Below, one piece after another: positions 25,793-34,738 of a stretch of 64,000 nucleotides of DNA (the stretch's first letter is position 1; each line of letters begins with the position of its first letter). A model generated the notes under the pieces. The model was given only the letters and a program-made list of their open reading frames with translations, did not search any database and was not told where the DNA came from. Source of the DNA: Nocardia suismassiliense (GTDB lineage: Bacteria; Actinomycetota; Actinomycetes; Mycobacteriales; Mycobacteriaceae); assembly GCF_900269665.1 (NCBI RefSeq), contig NZ_LT985361.1, forward strand, positions 1,688,429 through 1,752,428. Direction: 5' to 3'. A program made the position numbers and the translations under genes.

Positions 25793-27214
25793 ATGGCAGA
25801 GGGAACCCATGCCGTCGATACCAGGTTGCCGTTCGGGCGGCAGCTCACCTTCGGCGTCCAGCACGTGCTGATCATGTACACCGGCTGTATCACGGTGCCG
25901 CTGGTGTTCGGGGCGGCCGCCGGGCTCGACCGGGCCACTATCGGCCTGCTGATCAGCGCGGATCTGCTGATCGCGGGGGTGATCACGCTGGTGCAGAGCC
26001 TCGGGGTCGGCAAGCTCGCGGGTGCGCGGCTGCCCATCATCTGCGGTGCCACCTTCATCGGCCTCGATCCGATGATTCTGATCGCCAAGGAGTACGGGCT
26101 CCCGGCGGTGTACGGGTCGATGATGATCGGTGGTGTGGTCGGCGTGGCGCTGGCGGTGCCGTTCGCCCGCCTGGTGCGGTTCTTTCCGCCGCTGGTCACC
26201 GGGACCGTGCTCACCGTGGTCGGTGTCTCGCTGATCGGGGTGGCCGGTGGGTTGATCATCGGCAATGATGCGAAGTCGCCTACGTTCGCCGCGCCGTCGC
26301 ATATCGGTCTCGCGGCCGTCGTCTTCCTGATCGCCGTCGGTTTCCTGTGCCTCGGCCGCGGCATGGTCGCCCAGCTCGGGGTGCTGATCGGCTTGGTGGT
26401 CGGCATTGCCATCGCGATCCCGATGGGCCTGATCGACACCGACGGTATCGCGGGGGCCGACTGGGTGGGTCCGCCGAAACCGTTCCACTTCGGCGCGCCG
26501 GAGTTCCCGATCACCGGGGTGGTCGCGATGAGCGTGGTGATGGCGGTGGTGTTCGCGGAGTCGACGGCGAGCATGCTGGCGATCAGTGAGATCACCGGAA
26601 AACCGATCGGCAAGGGCGATTTGGCCCGCGGGCTGGTCGGTGACGGACTGTCCGGCGGGCTCGGCGGGGTGTTCACCTCTTTCGTGGACACGATCTTCAA
26701 CCAGAATGTCGGGGCCGTCGCGGCAACCCGGGTCTTCAGCCGCTACGTCACCGCCACCAGCGGGGTCATCCTGGTGGTGCTCGGGCTGATGCCGCGCTTC
26801 GGCGCGATCGTGGCCGCGATTCCCGAACCGGTGGTCGGCGGGGTCGGGCTGGTGCTGTTCGCCACCATTGCGATCGTCGGCATCGACACCCTGCGTAAAG
26901 CGGATCTCGCCGACCGGGTCAACGCCACCATCGTCGCCACCGCACTCGGCGTCGGACTGCTGCCGGTCATGGCGAAGGACATGTTCGTCCATTTCCCCTC
27001 CGCCGCCCAGATCCTGCTCACCAGCGGCATAACCCTGGGCGCCGCAACATCATTCACCCTCAACGTGCTCTTCAACCACACCAGGCTCGGCGTATTCGCC
27101 CGAGGCAAAACCGAAGCCGCCGCACCTCAGGCCGGCACCGAACCCTCGGCCACCCCCGAACCTCCAGCCATCGCCGAACCACGCCACGACATGCCCTCCC
27201 CGGCTCCCGCCTGA
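25793..27214 (+). CDS. NCS2-type uracil/xanthine permease
   Basis: This 473-aa membrane transporter belongs to the nucleobase:cation symporter-2 family. It begins with FGRQLTFGVQHVLIMYTGCITVPL and shows VFAESTASMLAISEITGK and PEPVVGGVGLVLFATIAIVGI, the conserved helices 8 to 10. About 14 membrane helices are expected. The tail is Pro/Ala-rich. It most likely imports uracil or xanthine, and the choice between them is not clear. It is convergent with benE. Confidence 0.9.
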   Translation: MAEGTHAVDTRLPFGRQLTFGVQHVLIMYTGCITVPLVFGAAAGLDRATIGLLISADLLIAGVITLVQSLGVGKLAGARLPIICGATFIGLDPMILIAKEYGLPAVYGSMMIGGVVGVALAVPFARLVRFFPPLVTGTVLTVVGVSLIGVAGGLIIGNDAKSPTFAAPSHIGLAAVVFLIAVGFLCLGRGMVAQLGVLIGLVVGIAIAIPMGLIDTDGIAGADWVGPPKPFHFGAPEFPITGVVAMSVVMAVVFAESTASMLAISEITGKPIGKGDLARGLVGDGLSGGLGGVFTSFVDTIFNQNVGAVAATRVFSRYVTATSGVILVVLGLMPRFGAIVAAIPEPVVGGVGLVLFATIAIVGIDTLRKADLADRVNATIVATALGVGLLPVMAKDMFVHFPSAAQILLTSGITLGAATSFTLNVLFNHTRLGVFARGKTEAAAPQAGTEPSATPEPPAIAEPRHDMPSPAPA

Positions 27215-27227
27215 CGGCGACCGCCGT

Positions 27228-27281
27228 GAGTGGCACACCACGGAGACCCTTCTCGACGTTTGCCACCACCATGTGCCACTC
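27228..27281. terminator. spaced inverted repeat between convergent transporter genes
   Basis: GAGTGGCACA (27228-27237) and TGTGCCACTC (27272-27281) are perfect 10-bp arms separated by 34 bases. It lies between the stops of the NCS2 transporter and benE. A long-loop terminator is possible but the spacing is wide. Confidence 0.4.
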
Positions 27282-27296
27282 GCCGAGTGCGGACTG

Positions 27297-28520
27297 TCAG
27301 GTGCGGTGACTGAGGACCTTGCGAACTACCAGTCCCGCGATAAGTGCCCAGAAAGCGGCGCCGACACCGAGGAAACCGACACCGGATGCGGCGATCAAGA
27401 AGGTGACGATGCCTGCTTCGCGATGTTTTTCGGAGGCGAGCGCGCCGGTCAACGCGGCCGCCAGCGTGGCCAGCAAGGCAAGGCCCGCAACGGTTTCCAG
27501 CACTCCCTTCGGTGCGGTGGCGATGAAGGTAACCAGAGCCGCTGAGCCCAGAGCAAGCACCAGATAAATAGCGCCCGCGGTGAAGGCTGCGGTCCACCGC
27601 TTCTTCGGATCGGGATGGGCCGAGGGCGCAGCCGAGAGTGCGGCACTGATCGCGGCCAGATTGATGGCGTGACCACCCGCGGGCGCGCCGACAATGGTGC
27701 CGATTCCGGTAACGGTCATGGCCGCCCGCCACGGAATCTGGTAGTCGAAGGATTTCATCACCGCGGTCCCCGGAATGTTCTGCGACGCCATGGTGACGAT
27801 GTACAGCGGGATCGCCACACCGATCATCGCCTGCCAATTCCAGTGCGGCAGTGTCAGTTCCACCGATGGCACCATCGCGGCGAAGTCGAGATGCTTGTGC
27901 TGCACCGCGATACTGATGCCCGACCCGATCGCCGCCGTGGCGAACGCCGCGATCACCGCCCACCGTTTGGCCACCCGTTGCAGTACCAGCCACACCAGGA
28001 TCACCGGCACCACCACCGCCGGACTGGACCGTATCGCCTGCACCGGTGCCAGGCACAGCGGCAGCAGCACCCCGGCCAGCATGGCCTGCGCGATCTCCAC
28101 CGGGATCGCGGCGACCAGATTCCCCAGCCGCTGCCACAGGCCGGTGATCACGATCAACACCCCCGCGATCACGAACGCACCGACCGCGGCGGGCCAGCCG
28201 CCGACCACCGCACCCGTGCTCGCCAGCAGCGCGGCGCCGGGCGTGGACCAGGCCAGCGTGATCGGCATCCGATACCGGTAACTCAACAGCATCATGCCGA
28301 TCGCCTGCGTCACGCAGACCGCGAGCAGTCCCGACGCCGCCTGTGCCGCGTTCGCACCTACTGCGGTCAGTCCGCTGAGCACCACGGCGAACGCGCTGGT
28401 GAAACCCACCAGTGCGGTGACCGCGCCGGCACCGAGTGGCTGGGCGAGCCCCACCTTCGGAACCGCAGGCTCTGTGTCCAGCTCGGCGGGTGCCTCGGTG
28501 GCCGGGGAAAGGTTCGACAT
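27297..28520 (-). CDS. benE: benzoate/proton symporter BenE family
   Basis: This 407-aa membrane protein matches the BenE family: GFTSAFAVVLSGLTAVGA, YRMPITLAWSTPGAALLASTG, and AGGHAINLAAISAALSA. It is expected to have about 12 membrane helices and to take up benzoate or a similar aromatic acid with protons. No ring-cleavage or benzoate-oxidation genes are nearby, so the substrate is a family inference. It is divergent from the sulfurtransferase gene, and the region between holds a hairpin. Confidence 0.9.
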   Translation of the reverse strand: MSNLSPATEAPAELDTEPAVPKVGLAQPLGAGAVTALVGFTSAFAVVLSGLTAVGANAAQAASGLLAVCVTQAIGMMLLSYRYRMPITLAWSTPGAALLASTGAVVGGWPAAVGAFVIAGVLIVITGLWQRLGNLVAAIPVEIAQAMLAGVLLPLCLAPVQAIRSSPAVVVPVILVWLVLQRVAKRWAVIAAFATAAIGSGISIAVQHKHLDFAAMVPSVELTLPHWNWQAMIGVAIPLYIVTMASQNIPGTAVMKSFDYQIPWRAAMTVTGIGTIVGAPAGGHAINLAAISAALSAAPSAHPDPKKRWTAAFTAGAIYLVLALGSAALVTFIATAPKGVLETVAGLALLATLAAALTGALASEKHREAGIVTFLIAASGVGFLGVGAAFWALIAGLVVRKVLSHRT

Positions 28521-28602
28521 TGTGGCGATACTGCCGGTAACTGGACTGCTCCGTCACGGGCCAGTCGGCCGAAACTGGACCGAATTGCCGAACAGTCGCC
28601 AC

Positions 28603-28651
28603 TAGGCCCTGTGCCGACGTCCCATCCGGCCGGACTTCGGCACAGGGCCTA
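28603..28651. promoter_or_regulatory. 15-bp perfect inverted repeat in a divergent promoter region
   Basis: TAGGCCCTGTGCCGA (28603-28617) and TCGGCACAGGGCCTA (28637-28651) enclose 19 bases. The site is between benE and the sulfurtransferase, which point away from each other, so it is not downstream of either. An imperfect palindrome at 28561-28578 lies beside it. It may be an operator or the terminator of an unseen transcript. Confidence 0.5.
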
Positions 28652-28781
28652 CGACGACACGCCGTACCCGCGCCGTCCTACCGGTGAGTAGCGCTGGGGT
28701 GCAGCCACATTGCCCAGTTCAGATGCGTAGTCTGAGGGGTATTCGGTGCGCGAGGGTGCGATTACTGGACTAGGAGCTGGG

Positions 28782-29600
28782 TTGAGCGCGGTACTGATCT
28801 CGCCGGAAGAGCTTCGGGAAGTGTTGTCGGACAAGCGGGTTCGCCTGCTGGATGTTCGATGGGCGCTGGGGGACCCGGACGGCCCGCAACATTATCTGAA
28901 CGGCCACATCCCCGGCGCGGTGTTCGTCGACATGGAAACCGAGCTGGCCGCGCCGCCGTCGCCCACCCGCGGCAGGCACCCGCTGCCGGATATCGGGCAG
29001 CTGCAGAAGTGTGCGCGCAGTTGGGGCATCTGCCAGGACGATCCGGTGGTCGTCTACGACGCGACCGGCGGCATGGCGGCCGCCCGCGCCTGGTGGCTGC
29101 TGCGCTGGGCGGGCATCGCCGACGTGCGCATCCTCGACGGTGGACTGCCCGGCTGGACCAACGCGGGCGGCGAACTCGCCACCGGCACCGAACCGGACCC
29201 GGAACCCGGCGATGTCGAGCTCAGCCCGGGCCACCTGAAGGTCATCGATGCCGACGCGGCCGCCCGCTGGCGCGGCGTGCTGCTCGACGCCCGCGCGGGC
29301 GAGCGCTACCGCGGCGAGGTCGAGCCGATCGATCCGCGCGCAGGGCACATCCCCGGCGCCATCAGCGCCCCCACCGCCGAAAACCTGGACGCCAACGGAC
29401 ATTTCCGCGACCCGGCCGAATTGCGTGACCGCTTCGCCGGATTCACCGCCGAACCGGTCGCGGTGTACTGCGGCTCCGGCGTCACCGCGGCCCACCAGGT
29501 GGCGGCGCTGGCCGTCGTCGGCATCGACGCGGCGCTGTATCCGGGTTCCTGGTCGCAGTGGTCGAACGACCCGAAGCGGCCCGTCGCGACCGGCAGCTGA
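28782..29600 (+). CDS. thiosulfate/3-mercaptopyruvate sulfurtransferase
   Basis: This protein (272 aa from TTG 28782) has two rhodanese domains. The N-terminal one shows LLDVRWALG and GHIPGAVFVDM. The C-terminal one carries the catalytic Cys in VYCGSGVTAAHQ, a loop typical of mercaptopyruvate-type enzymes. It moves sulfane sulfur to cyanide, thiols or proteins. TTG 28782 is preferred for AGGAG 5 bp upstream; GTG 28746 would add 12 residues. It ends 2 bp from the converging HNH gene. Confidence 0.87.
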   Translation: MSAVLISPEELREVLSDKRVRLLDVRWALGDPDGPQHYLNGHIPGAVFVDMETELAAPPSPTRGRHPLPDIGQLQKCARSWGICQDDPVVVYDATGGMAAARAWWLLRWAGIADVRILDGGLPGWTNAGGELATGTEPDPEPGDVELSPGHLKVIDADAAARWRGVLLDARAGERYRGEVEPIDPRAGHIPGAISAPTAENLDANGHFRDPAELRDRFAGFTAEPVAVYCGSGVTAAHQVAALAVVGIDAALYPGSWSQWSNDPKRPVATGS

Positions 29601-29602
29601 GC

Positions 29603-30301
29603 TCAGGGACAGGTCCGCGCGACACCCTGCAACGCCATGTTGTCGGCCGCGGTCAACGGTAGGTCGTAGCGCGCGGCGGCGGCGAGGTACTTGCCCGCGA
29701 AGAAGCAGTGGTTGGCGCGGGCCGGTGGCAGCCACTCGGCGGGCGTCTTGTCGCCCTTGGCCTGGTTGGTGCGTCCCTCGGTGGCGAGCAGGTTGACCTC
29801 GACGTCGTTGGCGAAGCGGACGCGGCGCTCCAGCGGCCAGTGGGCGGCACCCAGATCCCACGCGGCGGCCAGCGAGTACACGTGGTCGATCTGCACGTCG
29901 TTGGCGTCGGCCTTGTCGAAGCGGATCTGCTTGCCGGTGTACGGGTCGTTCAAGAGGCCGCCGACGACCACGCAGTCGCGGGTGCCCGGCCGGAAACGCA
30001 CCTCGGCGAGCTGCAACGCCAGCACGTTGTTGCGGGTGTCGCAGCCGTCGTGCCCGCCGGGGGCGTCGTTGTCGTCGGTCCAGGCGGGCCCGAACACGCA
30101 GCCCTGTCCCGGTTTGCAGCCACGGTCGTAACCGCCGGGGTGCGGCCGGTCCGGCACCACCCGCACGGCGGCGAGCAGCTGCTCCAACTCCACCCGCGTC
30201 GGACTGCCGGGCGCGGGCGCAACCGGCGCCACGCCGAGCTGGTCGCAGCCGACGGCGCACAGCACGACGAGCACGCCGAGCAGCCAACGCCGAAGGTCCA
30301 T
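29603..30301 (-). CDS. exported HNH endonuclease family protein (DUF1524-like)
   Basis: This 232-aa protein begins with a signal sequence (residues 1-18) ending at a possible lipobox AVGC (Cys19), though the box is imperfect. The mature part fits the GmrSD C-terminal/DUF1524 HNH nuclease type: DNDAPGGHDGCDTRNNVLALQL, the metal-site IDHVYSLAAAW, and NLLATEGRTNQAKGDKTPAEW. Two Cys pairs suggest disulfides. It probably cleaves DNA outside the cell. It converges with the sulfurtransferase with a 2-bp gap. Confidence 0.8.
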   Translation of the reverse strand: MDLRRWLLGVLVVLCAVGCDQLGVAPVAPAPGSPTRVELEQLLAAVRVVPDRPHPGGYDRGCKPGQGCVFGPAWTDDNDAPGGHDGCDTRNNVLALQLAEVRFRPGTRDCVVVGGLLNDPYTGKQIRFDKADANDVQIDHVYSLAAAWDLGAAHWPLERRVRFANDVEVNLLATEGRTNQAKGDKTPAEWLPPARANHCFFAGKYLAAAARYDLPLTAADNMALQGVARTCP

Positions 30302-30380
30302 GGCGCCAGCTGTACACGGATGGACCGACATTCGTAGAACCCGTAGCGAGAGCAGTTGTCAGGAACGGCGCAGAACAACC

Positions 30381-30743
30381 TCACAACCAGGCGCGGGCGA
30401 GCAGGTCGTCGTCGGCGACCTCGCTTGCCCGCGGTGGGAACCGGGTGGCCGAAATCGACTCGGCGTTCGCGCCGTCGTGCCCGATCAGCCACGAGCCGCC
30501 GCGCTCCTCGCACTCGGCGAGCTTGGCGAAGGTGGCGAGCAGGAAGGTGATGGCCTCGTTCGGGTCGAGGGTTCGGGCCAGGCGCTGTGATTCACCGGGG
30601 CGGGACAGGTCCAGCCACACGCCTGACTGACCGTCGAGCCGCATGCCGACCATCTTCTCGGCGTTGATGAAGGTGAATTTGCGCCGCTCCCACGGCGTCG
30701 TCGGCGTGAAGCTCTGCTCGAGTACCTGGAGCAGAATCGTCAT
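30381..30743 (-). CDS. small hypothetical protein
   Basis: I do not recognise this 120-aa protein. It is soluble, acidic and has no signal sequence or membrane segment. The first half looks like mixed strand (RRKFTFINAEKMVGMRLDG) and the second like helix (NEAITFLLATFAKLAECEERGGSW). ATG 30743 has CGGAGG 5 bp upstream, which supports it as real. It is divergent from the SNF2-type helicase gene across 115 bp and may share its promoter region. Confidence 0.65.
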   Translation of the reverse strand: MTILLQVLEQSFTPTTPWERRKFTFINAEKMVGMRLDGQSGVWLDLSRPGESQRLARTLDPNEAITFLLATFAKLAECEERGGSWLIGHDGANAESISATRFPPRASEVADDDLLARAWL

Positions 30744-30858
30744 GATTGCCTCCGTTGACCAGCGGATATTCAAGTATGTTCCGCCGCGCCGCAGAAAGCC
30801 AGAGCACCGCGATCGCGGTGGGTGCGCCGGTGTCGGACCCACCTGCTTGGATGGGCTG

Positions 30859-33780
30859 ATGCTGCACGGTCTGTGGTCGCCGGGCTCCGGGTTGCTGCTC
30901 TGGCACGACGCCCCCCTCGCCGCGCTGCCCGACCCGTTGGGCAGCGTCTTGAGCGCGTCGAAATTCCGGCACCGGGCAGACGTGCTGGTCATCGAGCCGG
31001 ACGGCACGGCGACCGAGCAGGTCCGCGCGCACGCGATGGCGCCCGCGGCCGCGGCGGCGGCGTTGCGGCAGCGACTTCCGGCCGAGGCGGTGGCCGGCGA
31101 TCTGCGTTTCCTCGCACACGTCGCGCGCGGCGTCGAACGCTGGGTCCGGGCCGGGCGGATCGTGCCGGAACTGCGCCGCGCCGACGGCCAGTGGTGGGTG
31201 CGCTGGCGTCTGGTCGGCGGCGAGCGGCAGCGCGCCTGGCTGGCCGAGTTGGCGGTGGCCATGCCCGCCGCGCTGCGGGTGGCCGGCCGGCCCAACGCGG
31301 TGCTCGACGATCTGGTCACCGAGCTCACCGACCCGATCGCCCGATCCATGATCGACCAGTCCGACTCGGTGCATCCGCTGGTCGACGCGCTCGTGCGCGA
31401 CATCCCTCTGGACGCGGGCAGCTACCGGGTGGCCGAGACGCTGGAGCACTGGCGGGCCACCCTGACCGGCGACGAGCCGGAACTGGTGCTGCGCCTGCTG
31501 GAGCCGGACGGCGACCTCGGCACCACCGACGAATCGGTGGCGCTGTGGCGGCTGGAGGTCTGCCTGCGTATCGACGGAGAAGCGCCGAACCCTGTTCAAT
31601 TGCAAGGTGATCCGGATCTGCTCCGGGTCGCCGTCGAGCAGCTCGGCGAGGCGCAGCGGGCGTACCCCCGGCTGCGCGACCTGCCGAGCGATCCGCGCTC
31701 GATGGACCTGCTGCTGCCGACCGAGGTCGTCGTCGACCTGGTCGAGCACGGCGCGCACGCCCTGCAGGCCGCCGGCGTTCGACTGCTGCTGCCGCGCGCC
31801 TGGAACGTCAGCGCCCCGACCATGCGGCTGCGCGTGGAGAGTGCGGTGCCCGCCGCCGAAAGCACCGTCGGCATGCCGGGACTCGTCTCCTACCGCTGGG
31901 AACTCGCGCTCGGCGACACCGTGCTGACCAAGGCGGAGATGGAGCGGCTGGTCCGCAGCAAGTCGGATCTGGTGCAGCTGCGCGGTGATTGGGTGCAAGC
32001 CGACCACAAGGTGCTGGCCGCCGCCGCCCGCTACGTGGCCGCGCACACCGACACCTCCGAGATCACCTTCGCCGACCTGATCGGCGAACTCGCGGGCGGC
32101 CGGGTGGAGCAGGTACCGGTCACCGAGGTCACCGCCACCGGGTGGGCCGCCGACATCCTGGATCGCACCCGCGAACTCGAGCCGATCGCCCCGCCGGTCG
32201 GACTGAAGGCGCAGCTCCGGCCCTACCAGGAACGCGGTCTTGCGTGGCTGGTCACCATGAGCCGTATGGGTTTCGGCGCGATCCTGGCCGACGACATGGG
32301 GCTCGGCAAGACCGTTCAGGTGCTCGCGTTGCTGGTGCACGAGCGCGAGGCGGCGAACGCGCGGGACCCGCGGACTACGAAGCCGAGCCGCAAGTCGACC
32401 GCGGCGAAGGCAGCGGATGGCGCGGTGGTGCTGTCGCTGGCTGCCGCGCGGCGACGCAAGGCCGCCGGCGATTCCGGCGGTGGTATGCCGGGGCCCACGC
32501 TGCTGGTGTGCCCGATGTCGGTGGTCGGCAACTGGCAGCGCGAGACCGAGCGTTTCGCCCCGGACCTGCGCGTGTGGGTGCACCACGGGGTCGGCCGGCG
32601 CTCCGGTGCGGAGCTCGACGCTGCGGTGGCCGAGTCCGATCTGGTGATCACCACCTACTCGCTGCTCGCGCGAGACCTCGACGAGCTGAAGCGGCAGACT
32701 TGGGACCGGATCGTGCTCGACGAGGCGCAGCACATCAAGAACGCGGCGACCAGGCAGTCGCGTGCGGCGCGTTCGCTGCCCGCGCGACATCGGCTGGCGC
32801 TCACCGGAACTCCGGTGGAGAACCGGCTGGAAGAACTGCGCTCGATCATGGACTTCGCGGTGCCGAAGGTGCTCGGCAGCCCGCAGACGTTCCGCGCCCG
32901 CTTCGCCGTGCCCATCGAACGCGAGCGGGACGAGAACGCCATCAGCAGGCTGCGGATGATCACCCAGCCGTTCGTGCTGCGCCGGGTGAAGACCGACCCG
33001 GCGGTGATCACCGATCTGCCGGACAAACTGGAGATGACGGTGCGCGCCAACCTGACCGTCGAGCAGGCCGCGCTGTACCAGGCGGTGGTCGACGACATGC
33101 TGGCCAAGATCAAGGACGCGAAAGGCATGGCGCGCAAGGGCGCCGTGCTCAGCGCGCTGACCAGGCTCAAGCAGGTGTGCAACCATCCGGCGCACTTCCT
33201 CGGCGACGGCTCCGGGGTGCTGCACCGCGGCAGCCATCGCTCCGGCAAACTCGCGCTGGTGGAGGACGTGCTGGACGCGGTGCTCGCCGACGGCGAGAAA
33301 GCGTTGCTGTTCACCCAGTTCCGCGAGTTCGGCGAGCTCATCGCGCCCTACCTGGTCGAGCGCTTCGGCACGGAGGTGCCGTTCCTGCACGGCGGGGTGC
33401 CCAAGCAGCGGCGCGACAGCATGGTCACCCGGTTCCAAGAGCCCGCGGGTCCGCCATTGATGTTGTTGTCGCTCAAGGCCGGTGGCACCGGGCTGAACCT
33501 GACCGCGGCCAATCATGTGGTGCACCTGGACCGCTGGTGGAATCCGGCGGTGGAGAACCAGGCCACCGACCGTGCGTACCGGATCGGGCAGCAGCGCAAT
33601 GTGCAGGTGCGCAAGCTGGTCTGCGTCGACACCATCGAAGAGCGGATCGACGAAATGATCAACGGCAAAAGACAACTCGCCGATCTGGCCGTCGGTGCGG
33701 GGGAGAACTGGATCACCGAGTTGAGCACCGATGATCTGCGCGAGCTGTTCACGCTCGGGGCGGAGGCGGTCGGCGAATGA
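30859..33780 (+). CDS. helZ: SNF2/Swi2-type DEAD/DEAH helicase, HelZ-like
   Basis: This 973-aa ATPase has an N-terminal SNF2-associated region (about 1-440) and a two-lobe SNF2 motor. Walker A is DDMGLGKT at about 478-485 and the motif II box is DEAQHIKN at about 620. LTGTPVENRLEELRSIMDF, LLSLKAGGTGLNLTAANHV and DRAYRIGQQRNV mark the later motifs. Such proteins translocate on duplex DNA and displace bound proteins. M. tuberculosis HelZ (Rv2101) is followed by a SWIM protein (from memory), as here. ATG 30859 lies before the conserved HGLWSPGSGL start, without a clear ribosome site. It overlaps the next gene by 4 bp. Confidence 0.92.
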   Translation: MLHGLWSPGSGLLLWHDAPLAALPDPLGSVLSASKFRHRADVLVIEPDGTATEQVRAHAMAPAAAAAALRQRLPAEAVAGDLRFLAHVARGVERWVRAGRIVPELRRADGQWWVRWRLVGGERQRAWLAELAVAMPAALRVAGRPNAVLDDLVTELTDPIARSMIDQSDSVHPLVDALVRDIPLDAGSYRVAETLEHWRATLTGDEPELVLRLLEPDGDLGTTDESVALWRLEVCLRIDGEAPNPVQLQGDPDLLRVAVEQLGEAQRAYPRLRDLPSDPRSMDLLLPTEVVVDLVEHGAHALQAAGVRLLLPRAWNVSAPTMRLRVESAVPAAESTVGMPGLVSYRWELALGDTVLTKAEMERLVRSKSDLVQLRGDWVQADHKVLAAAARYVAAHTDTSEITFADLIGELAGGRVEQVPVTEVTATGWAADILDRTRELEPIAPPVGLKAQLRPYQERGLAWLVTMSRMGFGAILADDMGLGKTVQVLALLVHEREAANARDPRTTKPSRKSTAAKAADGAVVLSLAAARRRKAAGDSGGGMPGPTLLVCPMSVVGNWQRETERFAPDLRVWVHHGVGRRSGAELDAAVAESDLVITTYSLLARDLDELKRQTWDRIVLDEAQHIKNAATRQSRAARSLPARHRLALTGTPVENRLEELRSIMDFAVPKVLGSPQTFRARFAVPIERERDENAISRLRMITQPFVLRRVKTDPAVITDLPDKLEMTVRANLTVEQAALYQAVVDDMLAKIKDAKGMARKGAVLSALTRLKQVCNHPAHFLGDGSGVLHRGSHRSGKLALVEDVLDAVLADGEKALLFTQFREFGELIAPYLVERFGTEVPFLHGGVPKQRRDSMVTRFQEPAGPPLMLLSLKAGGTGLNLTAANHVVHLDRWWNPAVENQATDRAYRIGQQRNVQVRKLVCVDTIEERIDEMINGKRQLADLAVGAGENWITELSTDDLRELFTLGAEAVGE

Positions 33781-34544
33781 GTCCGTACATCGACTACAGC
33801 GAGTTCGGTAAGCGCCGTCCGGTGCGCGGCGGGGTCGAGGCGCGCAGCCGCCGTGGCGGTTTCGGGCGCACCTGGTGGGGCAAGGCGCTGATCGACGCGG
33901 TCGAGCAGATGGCCGACGCCGGGCGCATGTCGCGCGGGCGCACCTACGCGCGGGCCGGGCAGGTGGTGAGCTACCGAATCGAGCCGGGCGCGGTGACCGC
34001 GGAGGTGCAGGGCAGTCAGCCGCGTCCGTTCACCGCGGTGTTCACCGTCCGTCCGCTGCGCGAGGAGGAGATCGAGCTGCTCATCGAGACCATCCGCGAC
34101 GCGCCGGGCATGCTCGCCGAGATCGCCTCCGGCGCACTGCCGACCGCGCTCGGCCCGCTGCTGCTGCCGACCACGGCCGCCGACCTGGACTTCACCTGTA
34201 GCTGCCCCGACCCGGGCTGGCCGTGCAAGCACGTCGCCGCGGTCTGCTACCTGCTCGCCGAACGGCTCGACGAGCGGCCCCGCGAGATCCTCGCGCTGCG
34301 CGGCCTCGACCTGGACACGCTCATCGGTGGTATCGAACGTGACCTGCGCGCCGTCGATTCCGACGATCCCTACGGCAACGAGGCTGTGCTGCCGGATCTA
34401 CCCAAGATCGAATTCCGGCCGGCCCCCGACGATCTGGATCCGTTGCTGCTGCGCAAGGCGATGCGGATGACCTCGGCCGAGGAACCGATCGCCGCGGCGG
34501 GTCTGCGTGAGCTCACCGCGCTGTATCAAATGTTCGACAGCTGA
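33777..34544 (+). CDS. SWIM zinc-finger protein
   Basis: This 255-aa protein contains a SWIM zinc finger, CSCPDPGWPCKH, at about residues 140-152 (the CxCx(n)CxH pattern). The N-terminus RRGGFGRTWWGKALIDAVE is typical of the actinobacterial partner of HelZ-like helicases. SWIM domains bind DNA or protein. Its ATG overlaps the helicase stop (ATGA), so the two are made together and probably work together on DNA. The exact role is unknown. Confidence 0.9.
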   Translation: MSPYIDYSEFGKRRPVRGGVEARSRRGGFGRTWWGKALIDAVEQMADAGRMSRGRTYARAGQVVSYRIEPGAVTAEVQGSQPRPFTAVFTVRPLREEEIELLIETIRDAPGMLAEIASGALPTALGPLLLPTTAADLDFTCSCPDPGWPCKHVAAVCYLLAERLDERPREILALRGLDLDTLIGGIERDLRAVDSDDPYGNEAVLPDLPKIEFRPAPDDLDPLLLRKAMRMTSAEEPIAAAGLRELTALYQMFDS

Positions 34545-34550
34545 GCGAGT

Positions 34551-34658
34551 TTGGTGAGCATCCGGCGTCGGGGCTTGCGGTTGCCTCCGGACTTTTCGGG
34601 GCGGGATCTGGTCCGGTTGCACGGGACCGGGACTTCCCGACACCGGATGCCTCACCAA
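34551..34658. terminator. long imperfect inverted repeat between convergent genes
   Basis: A 22-bp left arm (34551-34572) pairs with a 23-bp right arm (34636-34658) with one mismatch and one bulged base. The 63-bp centre holds a smaller GGTCC...GGACC stem. It lies between the SWIM gene and the converging membrane-protein gene, and no gene is seen in 34545-34738. It may be a composite terminator or a REP/MITE-like remnant. Confidence 0.55.
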
Positions 34659-34738
34659 GTCTGCGCGCATCGCCTCGGTCCCGGAACTGCCCGAGGGTTG
34701 CCCAGCCGCTGCCACTGCGGCCGTACCCGGGGCAGTGC

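Noticed and set aside
30592-33675. A 1027-codon open frame opposite the helicase
   Set aside because: It is His/Arg/Gln-rich with no motif and fully covered by the clear SNF2 gene.
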